Below are positions 22,299 to 30,063 of a DNA stretch of 36,288 bases, piece after piece; position 1 is the stretch's first letter; every line of letters begins with the position of its first letter. A model generated the notes under the pieces. That model did no database searches. It was not told the origin of the DNA and was given only the letters and a program-made list of their open reading frames with translations. A program made the position numbers and the translations under genes. Source of the stretch: a virus; IMG/VR virus record IMGVR_UViG_3300025873_000015, positions 1 through 36,288 of that record; one strand, given 5' to 3'.

Positions 22299-22444
22299 TT
22301 CTTCACCGTGGCGGTCTCCCAGAGCCGTATGAGGCTCCATATGACGCTGAGACCCGCTGCCAGCGCGGGGAGCCACTCCACCAGGGTCGCGCCCACGATA
22401 GCGAAGGAGGAGATATCAAACGCGGATTTGATCTGGTCGTTCAT
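22280..22444 (-). CDS. Holin-like small membrane protein (54 aa)
   Basis: The sequence MNDQIKSAFDISSFAIVGAT continues with LVEWLPALAAGLSVIWSLIRLWE and a basic tail (TVKKWFKRH). One or two short hydrophobic helices and a positively charged C-terminus fit small holins. The start overlaps the preceding stop as ATGA. It is the best holin candidate by size and tail, but it is seven genes away from the lysozyme and other membrane proteins lie closer. Confidence 0.7.
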   Translation of the reverse strand: MNDQIKSAFDISSFAIVGATLVEWLPALAAGLSVIWSLIRLWETATVKKWFKRH

Positions 22445-23052
22445 CAATCTGCCTTTTCGGCAATCACGCGGATGAAAGTGCAGTCCGTTGTACAGGTGAT
22501 AACGCCCGGCGTGTCGGACGCGGCATCAGGGTCATCAAGAAAAAGTGTGGGTCCAACTACAGCAACACTGTCTAAATCCGCCGTGCCTTCGGTGAGAGCA
22601 TAGATAATGCGGGGATCGTCCGGGACTGCCGGGAGTTCATCGCCGGGGTCAAGCGATATGAGGCTGGTGACGAGATTCTTGTAAGCCGATGTCACCAGAC
22701 AGAACCATTCGGTATCGTCTTCCAGCACATCGTGACGCATAATACCTTTGCTGGCAGTCTCGTTGAGACCCCCGGCGATGCGACCAGCGCCTCCCGTATC
22801 ATCGACAACAACATTTTCCTCGGCGTCGTCCCAGATGCGGAGATTGAAGGAGCCTTTCGTTGTCACCACGGCCCGTTCTTGAGCGGGCGATTGGCTGGCA
22901 GCGGGGGTGCCACGGATGAACTGCCCGGTATCTCCGCGCATACGGAATAGCTTTATCCCCTCGCCGTCGAGTAGCAGATCAGTAGATGTAAGAGTGTTAT
23001 TTTCGGCTATCGTTTGAAGCTCTTTGGACTCGGCAATTACTTTTCGTATCAT
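22444..23052 (-). CDS. Hypothetical tail-associated protein (202 aa)
   Basis: The protein is unrecognised. It is acidic, with probable beta structure in the second half (IIYALTEGTADLDSVAVVG, then GVITCTTDCTFIRVIAEK, with a close cysteine pair). It begins as TAATG in the stop of the glycine-rich gene. Its position after the fibre genes suggests a fibre chaperone, a tip protein or another tail-associated role. Confidence 0.65.
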   Translation of the reverse strand: MIRKVIAESKELQTIAENNTLTSTDLLLDGEGIKLFRMRGDTGQFIRGTPAASQSPAQERAVVTTKGSFNLRIWDDAEENVVVDDTGGAGRIAGGLNETASKGIMRHDVLEDDTEWFCLVTSAYKNLVTSLISLDPGDELPAVPDDPRIIYALTEGTADLDSVAVVGPTLFLDDPDAASDTPGVITCTTDCTFIRVIAEKAD

Positions 23053-23675
23053 TATGATGCGCCTCCGCGTCGAGTCCCATTAGCCACCCAAACTACATTA
23101 GAATTTCCGACGATGTAGTTACCAGCAGCGCCACCGGCTCCACCGGCACGTCCGCCACAGCCACCGGATGAGCTACCCGTGGCCCCTGTAGAGCCAGCAG
23201 CACCACCGCCATCAGCGCCAGCGGCTCCAGCCGAGCCGGAACTGTATTCGCAACCCTTGCCACTTGGGTTGGCACCATTGCCGCCCGCTCCACCAGTGCC
23301 GCCAGTGCCGCCGCCTATGGTCCCGATGTTATTAATAAATGTCGGACCGTCAGTGTCCACGGCATGACCCGCAGCACTCCCAGCGCCACCGGTTGACACT
23401 GACCCCGCACCGCCCGCACCGCCATCGCCGATGATGGTGCCGTTATTTTCGAGATAGCATGTGTCGTGACCGGTCAGGTTGATAGTCATCGCAGGGGTGC
23501 TAGTATTGGTGGCCCCGATGGTCACACCGGACGGCACATCGACAAGCAGGATCGATCCGTCGCCAACGTCTGGGAAGTCAAGATTGGTCACTGCGTCTTC
23601 GACCGGCGTGTCACTGTCAGTCGCTGAAATCGTCACCATATGCACCCTAGCAACAGAGGGAAGCATCATCATCAT
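23052..23675 (-). CDS. Glycine-rich adhesin candidate (207 aa)
   Basis: After a beta-rich N-terminal part (about 1-80), the protein turns into long Gly/Ala/Ser segments (GDGGAGGAGSVSTGGAGSA, IGGGTGGTGGAGGNGANP, GGCGGRAGGAGGAAG). Such glycine-rich blocks resemble the polyglycine-II sandwich of T-even gp38 adhesins that sit at fibre tips. It directly follows the fibre gene. It starts with four consecutive ATG codons, the first overlapping the fibre stop. A receptor-binding role is inferred. Confidence 0.6.
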   Translation of the reverse strand: MMMMLPSVARVHMVTISATDSDTPVEDAVTNLDFPDVGDGSILLVDVPSGVTIGATNTSTPAMTINLTGHDTCYLENNGTIIGDGGAGGAGSVSTGGAGSAAGHAVDTDGPTFINNIGTIGGGTGGTGGAGGNGANPSGKGCEYSSGSAGAAGADGGGAAGSTGATGSSSGGCGGRAGGAGGAAGNYIVGNSNVVWVANGTRRGGAS

Positions 23676-25825
23676 GCATCGTTTCCTACATTAACGGTGT
23701 AGCGGATTGTGACGCCGACCAGCCGCGCATCAGCCGAGAAGGTATCCGTTCCGTCATCGGCATCACGGTCTATCTGGAAGTAAGTCATTTTGCCATCGGC
23801 TGGAGTGTCTTTAATGGTGACCGCGCTGGTCGCAGCAGACTTCATCAAGTCTCCGGTTGCTGTCAGAGCGTCCAATATGGTCTGACGTGTGCCGAATGAA
23901 GCATCAAGGATGCCGTCATCGGCTACGGCTACACCAGCAATCCCCCAAAGGACATTCCCGGAACCACTTGCAGCAGTCCAATAGAACTCGGCGGTGATCG
24001 TTCCCTCGTTCCAGCTATTCGGGAACGCGACATTGAATTGCGCGTACTCCGAAGTTGAAGCGTCGAAGTCGAGGGTCCGCGACATGACTTTGTTGGTTGA
24101 GCTTTCGTACAATCCAGAAGATGGTCCGTTGGTAACGCGAGGGATCATCGCGCCAGCCGGAATCCAAAGCTCCTTCTCCCCTTGCAACATCGCGCGTTGC
24201 GTCAGGTTAGCCGGGGTGATGGCTCTGTCAGTAGCCGTTCCGGTATTGGTCTCGGCATCAGTCGCGATTTCGATTGCGCCGGTCGCTGTCGTGCTGGCTG
24301 CTTGTTTGATATTGCCGTAACTGGTCGCCGCGCTGGCAACGTCTGAGAGATTGTTGGCCGCTTCAAGATCGCCACCACCGCTTGCGGCCTCGGTCGCTAC
24401 GTTCATGACCTCGACTGTATCTGCTGCCGTTGCATAGCAGATAAGCCTGTCACCGGCGGCTGTAGTCAGATTGGCTCCACCGGGAATTTCAATGCCTGAA
24501 CCGTGGGTGATGGTTAAAACGCCATCGAACTGGAGCATGAAGTAGGCACCCGCCGCCACTGTCATAGCGGCGAAATTCGTCGTTCCGGTCACATCGAAGT
24601 AACTGCCGTCCGTATCGATCACCAACGGTGAAGCCGATGGTATGTCGCCGCCTTTAGCCATTTTCAGGGTGTTGGCAATTGTGAGGGTTGTCACACTAGC
24701 GGCAGCGGCACTTCCGCCACCAAGCACCCCGTCTAGAGTGCCGGTAAAACCGGTGGCAACTGCCTCTTGTCCGACTAATCCAGCCAGAACATTCGTTGAG
24801 TCCGTCACATCAGCAGATGCCTCAATGCCGGATAATTTTGTCTCTTCGGCGCTGGTATACTGTGCAGTGGGGGCAGTGACACCGTTGATAGCGTCTGTCC
24901 AAGTCCCGGCCCATCGTACCGAAGTCGTGCCGAGACTATCGGTGCTGTTAGAATCGGAAACTACGTCACCACCGTGAGTTGTGATACCAGTCAACTGGCT
25001 GGTTCCAGAGACTTCCAGATTTGCGTTGATATCCGCGAGAGTGGCGTTTAGTTCGATTTCGTCAGTGGCATTAATATCCAGAACGGCGGCTGACGGGGCA
25101 TTAATGTATTGGCTGGAATCAGAGAATTGAAGCTGCATCGCGCCGTTCAGAAGAAGCCCCGTGTCGTGGACATGAGTTAACGTGACATCTGTGTTTTCGC
25201 CAAAGCCCAGAACGGCGGCATCTGAATTCAGCGTCAGGTCATCACCAATCAGGGCATCGCCCGAAACCGTCAGGCTGGAAACAAGCAGAGGGTCAGTCCC
25301 ACTGATCTGCACTTGCATGATCTGGACGGTGCTGGTGGTGTTCAGGATGCCCATGAACATCTTGCTGGCCGCGTGATTACCGGCGACAAGAGCCGCGCCG
25401 TTGTCCTGGAGTGCAATCGCCGTAAGGCCGGATATAGCGACCGTGGTGGCACCCGTGTTGACTGAAGAGCTTGCCATCCAGACGAACCGCTGCCCGGCTG
25501 CGTAGGCAGTAATTGCGGGCGAAGGCGATAAAGTTATGGCGTCAGCGGAGCCGCCAGCCGTGCCACACCAGATGAATGCCTCGGCCTGGGCCTGTCCCAG
25601 ATTAAGGCTGTCAGTCGCTGCGGACCCGGCGGATACCCCGGTTAATTTATGAGTAGCCAGAGGAATATGGGCCGTCACCACCGCCTGTCCGTCAACCGCG
25701 ATGGATTGGGTCAGAGCCGTCGCGATGTCACTGTTGTTGGCATCGACCTCAGATGACGATATGACCGTCCCACTGACGAAATTAGGGTATGGATTGCTGT
25801 ACGTTCCTGATCCGTTGCGGGCCAT
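23672..25825 (-). CDS. Tail fibre protein (717 aa)
   Basis: The start MARNGSGTYSNPYPNFVSGT and SSSEVDANNSDIATALTQSI is the typical virion-attachment opening of many phage fibres. The rest is a long Ser/Thr/Ala/Gly-rich, beta-type body with repeated short strands. The C-terminal part (about 560-717: WIPAGAMIPRVTNGPSSG, then FPNSWNEGTITAEFYWT) looks like a globular receptor-binding or beta-sandwich domain. An AGGAG site lies before ATG 25825, immediately after the ejection gene. Confidence 0.8.
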   Translation of the reverse strand: MARNGSGTYSNPYPNFVSGTVISSSEVDANNSDIATALTQSIAVDGQAVVTAHIPLATHKLTGVSAGSAATDSLNLGQAQAEAFIWCGTAGGSADAITLSPSPAITAYAAGQRFVWMASSSVNTGATTVAISGLTAIALQDNGAALVAGNHAASKMFMGILNTTSTVQIMQVQISGTDPLLVSSLTVSGDALIGDDLTLNSDAAVLGFGENTDVTLTHVHDTGLLLNGAMQLQFSDSSQYINAPSAAVLDINATDEIELNATLADINANLEVSGTSQLTGITTHGGDVVSDSNSTDSLGTTSVRWAGTWTDAINGVTAPTAQYTSAEETKLSGIEASADVTDSTNVLAGLVGQEAVATGFTGTLDGVLGGGSAAAASVTTLTIANTLKMAKGGDIPSASPLVIDTDGSYFDVTGTTNFAAMTVAAGAYFMLQFDGVLTITHGSGIEIPGGANLTTAAGDRLICYATAADTVEVMNVATEAASGGGDLEAANNLSDVASAATSYGNIKQAASTTATGAIEIATDAETNTGTATDRAITPANLTQRAMLQGEKELWIPAGAMIPRVTNGPSSGLYESSTNKVMSRTLDFDASTSEYAQFNVAFPNSWNEGTITAEFYWTAASGSGNVLWGIAGVAVADDGILDASFGTRQTILDALTATGDLMKSAATSAVTIKDTPADGKMTYFQIDRDADDGTDTFSADARLVGVTIRYTVNVGNDA

Positions 25826-27730
25826 CTATCTTGCTCCTGGGCGTGGTGCTGTTAAATATGCTGCGGCGGGCGTTACCAAGGCACGAGTCATCCCGCCAGC
25901 GCGGCTCGTGGCGGTCCGTCCTCTTTTTAATAATTCTATCGCCATCGCCTTTTTTGCGGGGTCTTGCGATAACAACATGCCGCTCAAATGTTTAGCAACA
26001 GCCTCTGGTGGGGTCGATAGAGCGTCCGCCATCTTACTGCCAAGTCTCGCAGCAGACCCAGGAGAACCGGCGGCTACCCCAACGGCATCCCCTACAGCAC
26101 CGGCGGCTTTAGAATAAGTGCTTTCGTCGCTCAACATCGGGGCAGTTCTTGACCCGAAACGAACCGCTGCGTTCGTTTCGGCCATAGCCGCTTCATTCCT
26201 AATTGTTTTCTCGAAAGCAGAATATGCTTCCTCGTTACCTCGAAATGCCGCTTTTAATCTTTGCCTTATTAAGTGATTGCCGAATATCCTTTTTGTAACA
26301 TCAGCGGCATCAGGCGCAGAAAGAACTTTATATCTTAATTCTTCGGCCACGCCGACAAGGAAGGCTTCATGCTCATGGTCGCCCATTTCTTTTATTGTTC
26401 TAATACTGACACTCTTTGGCGATGAAATAAACTTTGCCCCCAATTCCGCGCTTTCAAGAGCAGCAGAATGTCCAGCATATTCAGAACGAGCATTCTTGTA
26501 TAAGCTAATTCCTTGTTCATTCTTTGGTGAAATCTCATCGATATGTTGTCTGAATTCATCCCGTTTTGCTTGTAATGCAGCGCCAAGTTTATTCTTTCCA
26601 GCACGGAATGCCTCACTCACCTTGTCATCTAGACTTTGCTTAATGTAGTCGAGCGTTCTCATATTCGGTTTAAGAAACGCAACCCCCTCATCTAATTTTT
26701 GACTCAGTGGCGTTAATATATGATTGTTTACCTTGGCGATATCTCTCGCAGATTCATAAGCTTCCTTAATGGCGTCATTCTGGAAAAAGCCTTTTAATTT
26801 ATCTGTCAATGGTACTTCGGCCTCGTACAATTCTCCATAATTCTTATTTGCCGATGTTTGGCGTAATTTTGTGGTGTTAACCAGATAATCGTCTAATGGT
26901 ATATCCGCCACATTCTTATCTATAGATGCCGCAACCCTTGGCCCTTGGTCGAGGTGTCTAGTCTCTAGCATTTTCTGAGTAGATTTACCCCCAAATTTAG
27001 TACCAGTGAACCGGGCCAAGTCTTTTGTGGATTGCTCCCCTACATCAGCAACAACACCTAGGGGACCAATATCATCTAGACCGCTTCGCAGCGTCCCGCT
27101 TGTCATCGCGTCTTCGGCTGCTGTATTTCTGAAAAGTCCCTCTGCTTGCCTTCTGGAGCCGCCAGGGATCATACCTCTTATTGGGGATATAAGTTTGCCC
27201 GCCCCGGCCATAGCTACCGGCAACACACCACCGGTCGCCGCGCCTAATGCTGCCCCCGTGGCGGCAGGGAGTATTCTGTCAGTGACGCCGCCCTCGGCCA
27301 TCCCGGCCCCGGTTGCGCCCCCCACGACCGCACCAACCCCCGCTCCCCTGGCTGCTTTCGCACCCATGCTAAGACCCTTCGCCGCCAGCGCCCTGCCACC
27401 ACCGGCAAGTCCTGTTAATAGCCCACCACCGATTTGCATTGCGAGCGCAGACTTGGGATTTTGAGTCTCAAACGCTTTATTCTGAGCGCGGGCGTATTCT
27501 ATCCCTTCGTTCACTGCATCGCTGTATGATTTTCCGGATGTAGCAGCCTCGTAAATGCCACGGAAAGCACCCTCTATTTCGTCACCGAACCCAAATGCAA
27601 GACCTTGGCCCAAGGTCTGCCGCGCGACATTCGCGGCTGACCAATTAGAATCAGTCGCCCTTTCTTGTTCTTGTTCTTGTTTTTGTTCAGCCTGAACTCG
27701 TTCAAGGTATTCTTTCTGTGCTTTGTTCAT
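25826..27730 (-). CDS. Internal virion / DNA-ejection protein (634 aa)
   Basis: The charged N-terminus (EYLERVQAEQKQEQEQE) leads to TLGQGLAFGFGDEIEGAFRG, a motif I recall from phage ejection proteins. A Gly/Ala-rich hydrophobic stretch (about 100-185: GAGVGAVVGGATGAGMA) could insert into host membranes. The long C-terminal half is helical. Composition shifts sharply inside the gene: the 60-base rows at 26281 and 26821 hold 22 G+C each against 41 at 27241, suggesting a recombined module. It overlaps the upstream gene as ATGA. Confidence 0.75.
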   Translation of the reverse strand: MNKAQKEYLERVQAEQKQEQEQERATDSNWSAANVARQTLGQGLAFGFGDEIEGAFRGIYEAATSGKSYSDAVNEGIEYARAQNKAFETQNPKSALAMQIGGGLLTGLAGGGRALAAKGLSMGAKAARGAGVGAVVGGATGAGMAEGGVTDRILPAATGAALGAATGGVLPVAMAGAGKLISPIRGMIPGGSRRQAEGLFRNTAAEDAMTSGTLRSGLDDIGPLGVVADVGEQSTKDLARFTGTKFGGKSTQKMLETRHLDQGPRVAASIDKNVADIPLDDYLVNTTKLRQTSANKNYGELYEAEVPLTDKLKGFFQNDAIKEAYESARDIAKVNNHILTPLSQKLDEGVAFLKPNMRTLDYIKQSLDDKVSEAFRAGKNKLGAALQAKRDEFRQHIDEISPKNEQGISLYKNARSEYAGHSAALESAELGAKFISSPKSVSIRTIKEMGDHEHEAFLVGVAEELRYKVLSAPDAADVTKRIFGNHLIRQRLKAAFRGNEEAYSAFEKTIRNEAAMAETNAAVRFGSRTAPMLSDESTYSKAAGAVGDAVGVAAGSPGSAARLGSKMADALSTPPEAVAKHLSGMLLSQDPAKKAMAIELLKRGRTATSRAGGMTRALVTPAAAYLTAPRPGAR

Positions 27731-29025
27731 TGGCCCCTCCCCAACCTAGTATATTTCACTCGTTGTTCTTTGGTCATGTTATACCAAACTTTAGGATCGA
27801 AACCTTTTGGTGGTTTCATAGGGGGTGTCCAAAGGGGACCGTAAATTTTACGCGCTTTAAGCATGGCATCATCGAGTTCTTTTCTCCCCATATTTGGATT
27901 CTTACTGTAAGCCTCTCTAACGGCCCCGGCTTCGGCTTTCATTCTTTCGGCAACAGAGCGAGAGAGGTTTAATATCATCTCGTTGCCTTCCTTAGTATTT
28001 GCTAGACTTGCACTAGCCCGTTTAAAGGCCTCCATTTCTTTTTCCGATATAGCACCTTTTGTATTACTAATACGTTGAAGGATAAAATCCATTCCTTTAG
28101 CTCGCATTGCTTCCGCATTTGCGATATCGGTCTTGTCGAAAGTGAACCCGAAATTATTAGAGAATTTCTTAAATTCTAATCCCCACTCAGCAAGCGAACC
28201 AGAGTCTACATTCTGCACCAAGTTCCACATTTGATTGACATTGCCAATAATCTCGTCAGCTTCGTCTAGTTTTGCCATAGAGACACTGTATCTTTTCTCT
28301 CTACCCTCAAAGAGACTCTTCTTTCGTGCTGCTCCTGGGTCGAATACCTTAGTTGGTGGAGCGGCCTCGCCAAGAATCCGTTCGACCCCCGCTTGGTTTA
28401 TTTGCTTGCGGGAGTATCCTGTCGAGGAATTCTTATCTGCAACCACAAACGGCGTTCCATATTTGTCGATCTTCCGTTCTCTATATTTTGCCTCAATACT
28501 TTTTTTCTTCTCATAATCTTCCATACCCCGAGACCGCTCCAACTCTGCCGCTTCCCTGGCCTGCCTCTGACGATATTCGTCATGCGTAAGGGCCAACAGC
28601 ATTCCCCGGCCCGCTGGTGTCTTAGGAACAGCCCCAGCCCTCACAGCAGACATTCCGCCCGGTCTTTCAGATGCGGCCTGGGCTTGACTACGGAAGTCCT
28701 CATATGTTGCGTCTATTTCGCCGTCCGTTTCCGAATCGAACACAGCATCATATGCCCTCTGCCCGCCGGGCCTCGTAAGAGCCGATATCATGCCCTGCAT
28801 TTCCGCTTCTGCCGCTGCTTCTTTGTCCTTCTCTTCCTGCGACTGCCAAGCCTTCAACGCTGCTTCGGCCAGCGTAGCAAGCCCCCCCACAACATGAGAG
28901 GCGGTATTAAGCGGCACTTTAGAAACCGGGGGGCGCCTTCTTTGCGGAGCCGCAACAAGCAGAGGTTTCGCAGACGCAGCTTCCTTATAGAATTTAACCG
29001 GATTAAATATTGGACGTGGTGCCAT
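27727..29025 (-). CDS. Internal virion protein, helical (432 aa)
   Basis: No enzymatic motif is visible. The basic N-terminus is followed by a charged helical middle (EKDKEAAAEAEM, RQAREAAELERSRGMEDYEKK) and a C-terminal part with MRAKGMDFILQRISNTKGAI and LANTKEGNEMIL. The protein lies in a run of ejection-type genes and is coupled to the next one. AAAGGA precedes ATG 29025. The 5' third is GC-rich and the rest AT-richer. A core or ejection role is inferred from position. Confidence 0.65.
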   Translation of the reverse strand: MAPRPIFNPVKFYKEAASAKPLLVAAPQRRRPPVSKVPLNTASHVVGGLATLAEAALKAWQSQEEKDKEAAAEAEMQGMISALTRPGGQRAYDAVFDSETDGEIDATYEDFRSQAQAASERPGGMSAVRAGAVPKTPAGRGMLLALTHDEYRQRQAREAAELERSRGMEDYEKKKSIEAKYRERKIDKYGTPFVVADKNSSTGYSRKQINQAGVERILGEAAPPTKVFDPGAARKKSLFEGREKRYSVSMAKLDEADEIIGNVNQMWNLVQNVDSGSLAEWGLEFKKFSNNFGFTFDKTDIANAEAMRAKGMDFILQRISNTKGAISEKEMEAFKRASASLANTKEGNEMILNLSRSVAERMKAEAGAVREAYSKNPNMGRKELDDAMLKARKIYGPLWTPPMKPPKGFDPKVWYNMTKEQRVKYTRLGRGQ

Positions 29026-29036
29026 CCCTAAATCCT

Positions 29037-29342
29037 TTAATATCGGCTCAGATACGAATAATTAGTCGGTGGTGCCGGTGCCGCCGGTGGCGGTCTGTAG
29101 TCCTGATAGTCTGTGTATGATGTCCAATCTGAGGCTCCCTCTCTCGACGCATCACCCCTTTCTTTGGCCCACTTCATAAGAGCTTCCTTCAAGGGTAAGA
29201 GACGATCCGGCCCCTTCTTGGGTGATACCGACTTTGCCCCGCGGCTGTCTATCTCTTCGAACTCTCCCATCAGTGCCCTACGCATATCATCGCGGTAGGG
29301 ATAAAGTTTAATCGATTTATATCTCTCGGTCGCTAATGACAT
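29037..29342 (-). CDS. Hypothetical protein with Pro/Tyr-rich tail (101 aa)
   Basis: The protein is unrecognised. The N-terminal half is charged and helical (RDDMRRALMGEFEEID); the C-terminal quarter is low-complexity (YTDYQDYRPPPAAPAPP, ending YSYLSRY). GGAGG lies eight bases before ATG 29342. It is placed among virion genes between the PAPS-reductase-like gene and an internal protein. Confidence 0.65.
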   Translation of the reverse strand: MSLATERYKSIKLYPYRDDMRRALMGEFEEIDSRGAKSVSPKKGPDRLLPLKEALMKWAKERGDASREGASDWTSYTDYQDYRPPPAAPAPPTNYSYLSRY

Positions 29343-29343
29343 C

Positions 29344-30063
29344 TCAAAACCCCTCCGCGTAATATTTCACGGCGTTGGAAACAGCGGTATTAACAAGCGC
29401 GATATTGGGAGCCAGGGAATCATAGAAATCCGGGTATCGGTCTTTCGTGTACGACACCCTCGCCGCTCCGGTCTTGCCCATATACGCCGTGCAGCACCAG
29501 CAATCCAGACTATCGCTGTCGCCACTGATGGAATAATGGTCCGGAAGTTTTATCTGGTGATCCGCGATATATTCAAAGACATCCTCATCCGTCCAGTTCC
29601 AGAGCGGGGAATGGTAATAAATCCCGTTATCATCAACATACCCGTCAGGAACGCCGACCTTTGAGTCACACTCCTTCGACCCCCGAATAACATATTTTAT
29701 ATCGTTGTCGAGCAACGCCTGATTCATCGGGGTCCAGATGTTCGCCGCGCAGCAAGTGGCGTATGGAATAAGTGTCGCGCCGAAGTCGGCCTTGGACATC
29801 GTTTGCATAAATGGTGTCGAGTCCCACGGGATAATATCAGCCGCCAATCCGTTAGCTTTCTGCCAATCCATAACGCTATTTTCGGGCCGCGCTATAATCA
29901 AGGGGACGCCGAATTCCTTACAGGTTTCCGACACGAAATCCTCAACGTGAGGAAACGCACCGCCCGTATTCGTGAAAAGAGCCTGTACATCATCAACATC
30001 CTTGAAAAGATGAAGGCAGACAATGCTGTCTTTTCCGCCAGAGAATTGGACGACTTTCTTCAT
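29344..30063 (-). CDS. PAPS-reductase/adenine nucleotide alpha-hydrolase family protein (239 aa)
   Basis: The PP-loop SGGKDS at residues 8-13 and LFTNTGGAFPHVEDFV are the adenylate-binding features of the CysH/DndC-type ATP pyrophosphatase superfamily. Two cysteine clusters (YATCCAAN, then LDCWCCTAYMG) could hold a metal or Fe-S cluster or act in sulphur transfer. Such genes are frequent in marine phages, with unresolved function (sulphate assimilation, nucleic-acid thiolation or other). It lies between two virion genes and begins as TAATG in the preceding stop. Confidence 0.8.
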   Translation of the reverse strand: MKKVVQFSGGKDSIVCLHLFKDVDDVQALFTNTGGAFPHVEDFVSETCKEFGVPLIIARPENSVMDWQKANGLAADIIPWDSTPFMQTMSKADFGATLIPYATCCAANIWTPMNQALLDNDIKYVIRGSKECDSKVGVPDGYVDDNGIYYHSPLWNWTDEDVFEYIADHQIKLPDHYSISGDSDSLDCWCCTAYMGKTGAARVSYTKDRYPDFYDSLAPNIALVNTAVSNAVKYYAEGF

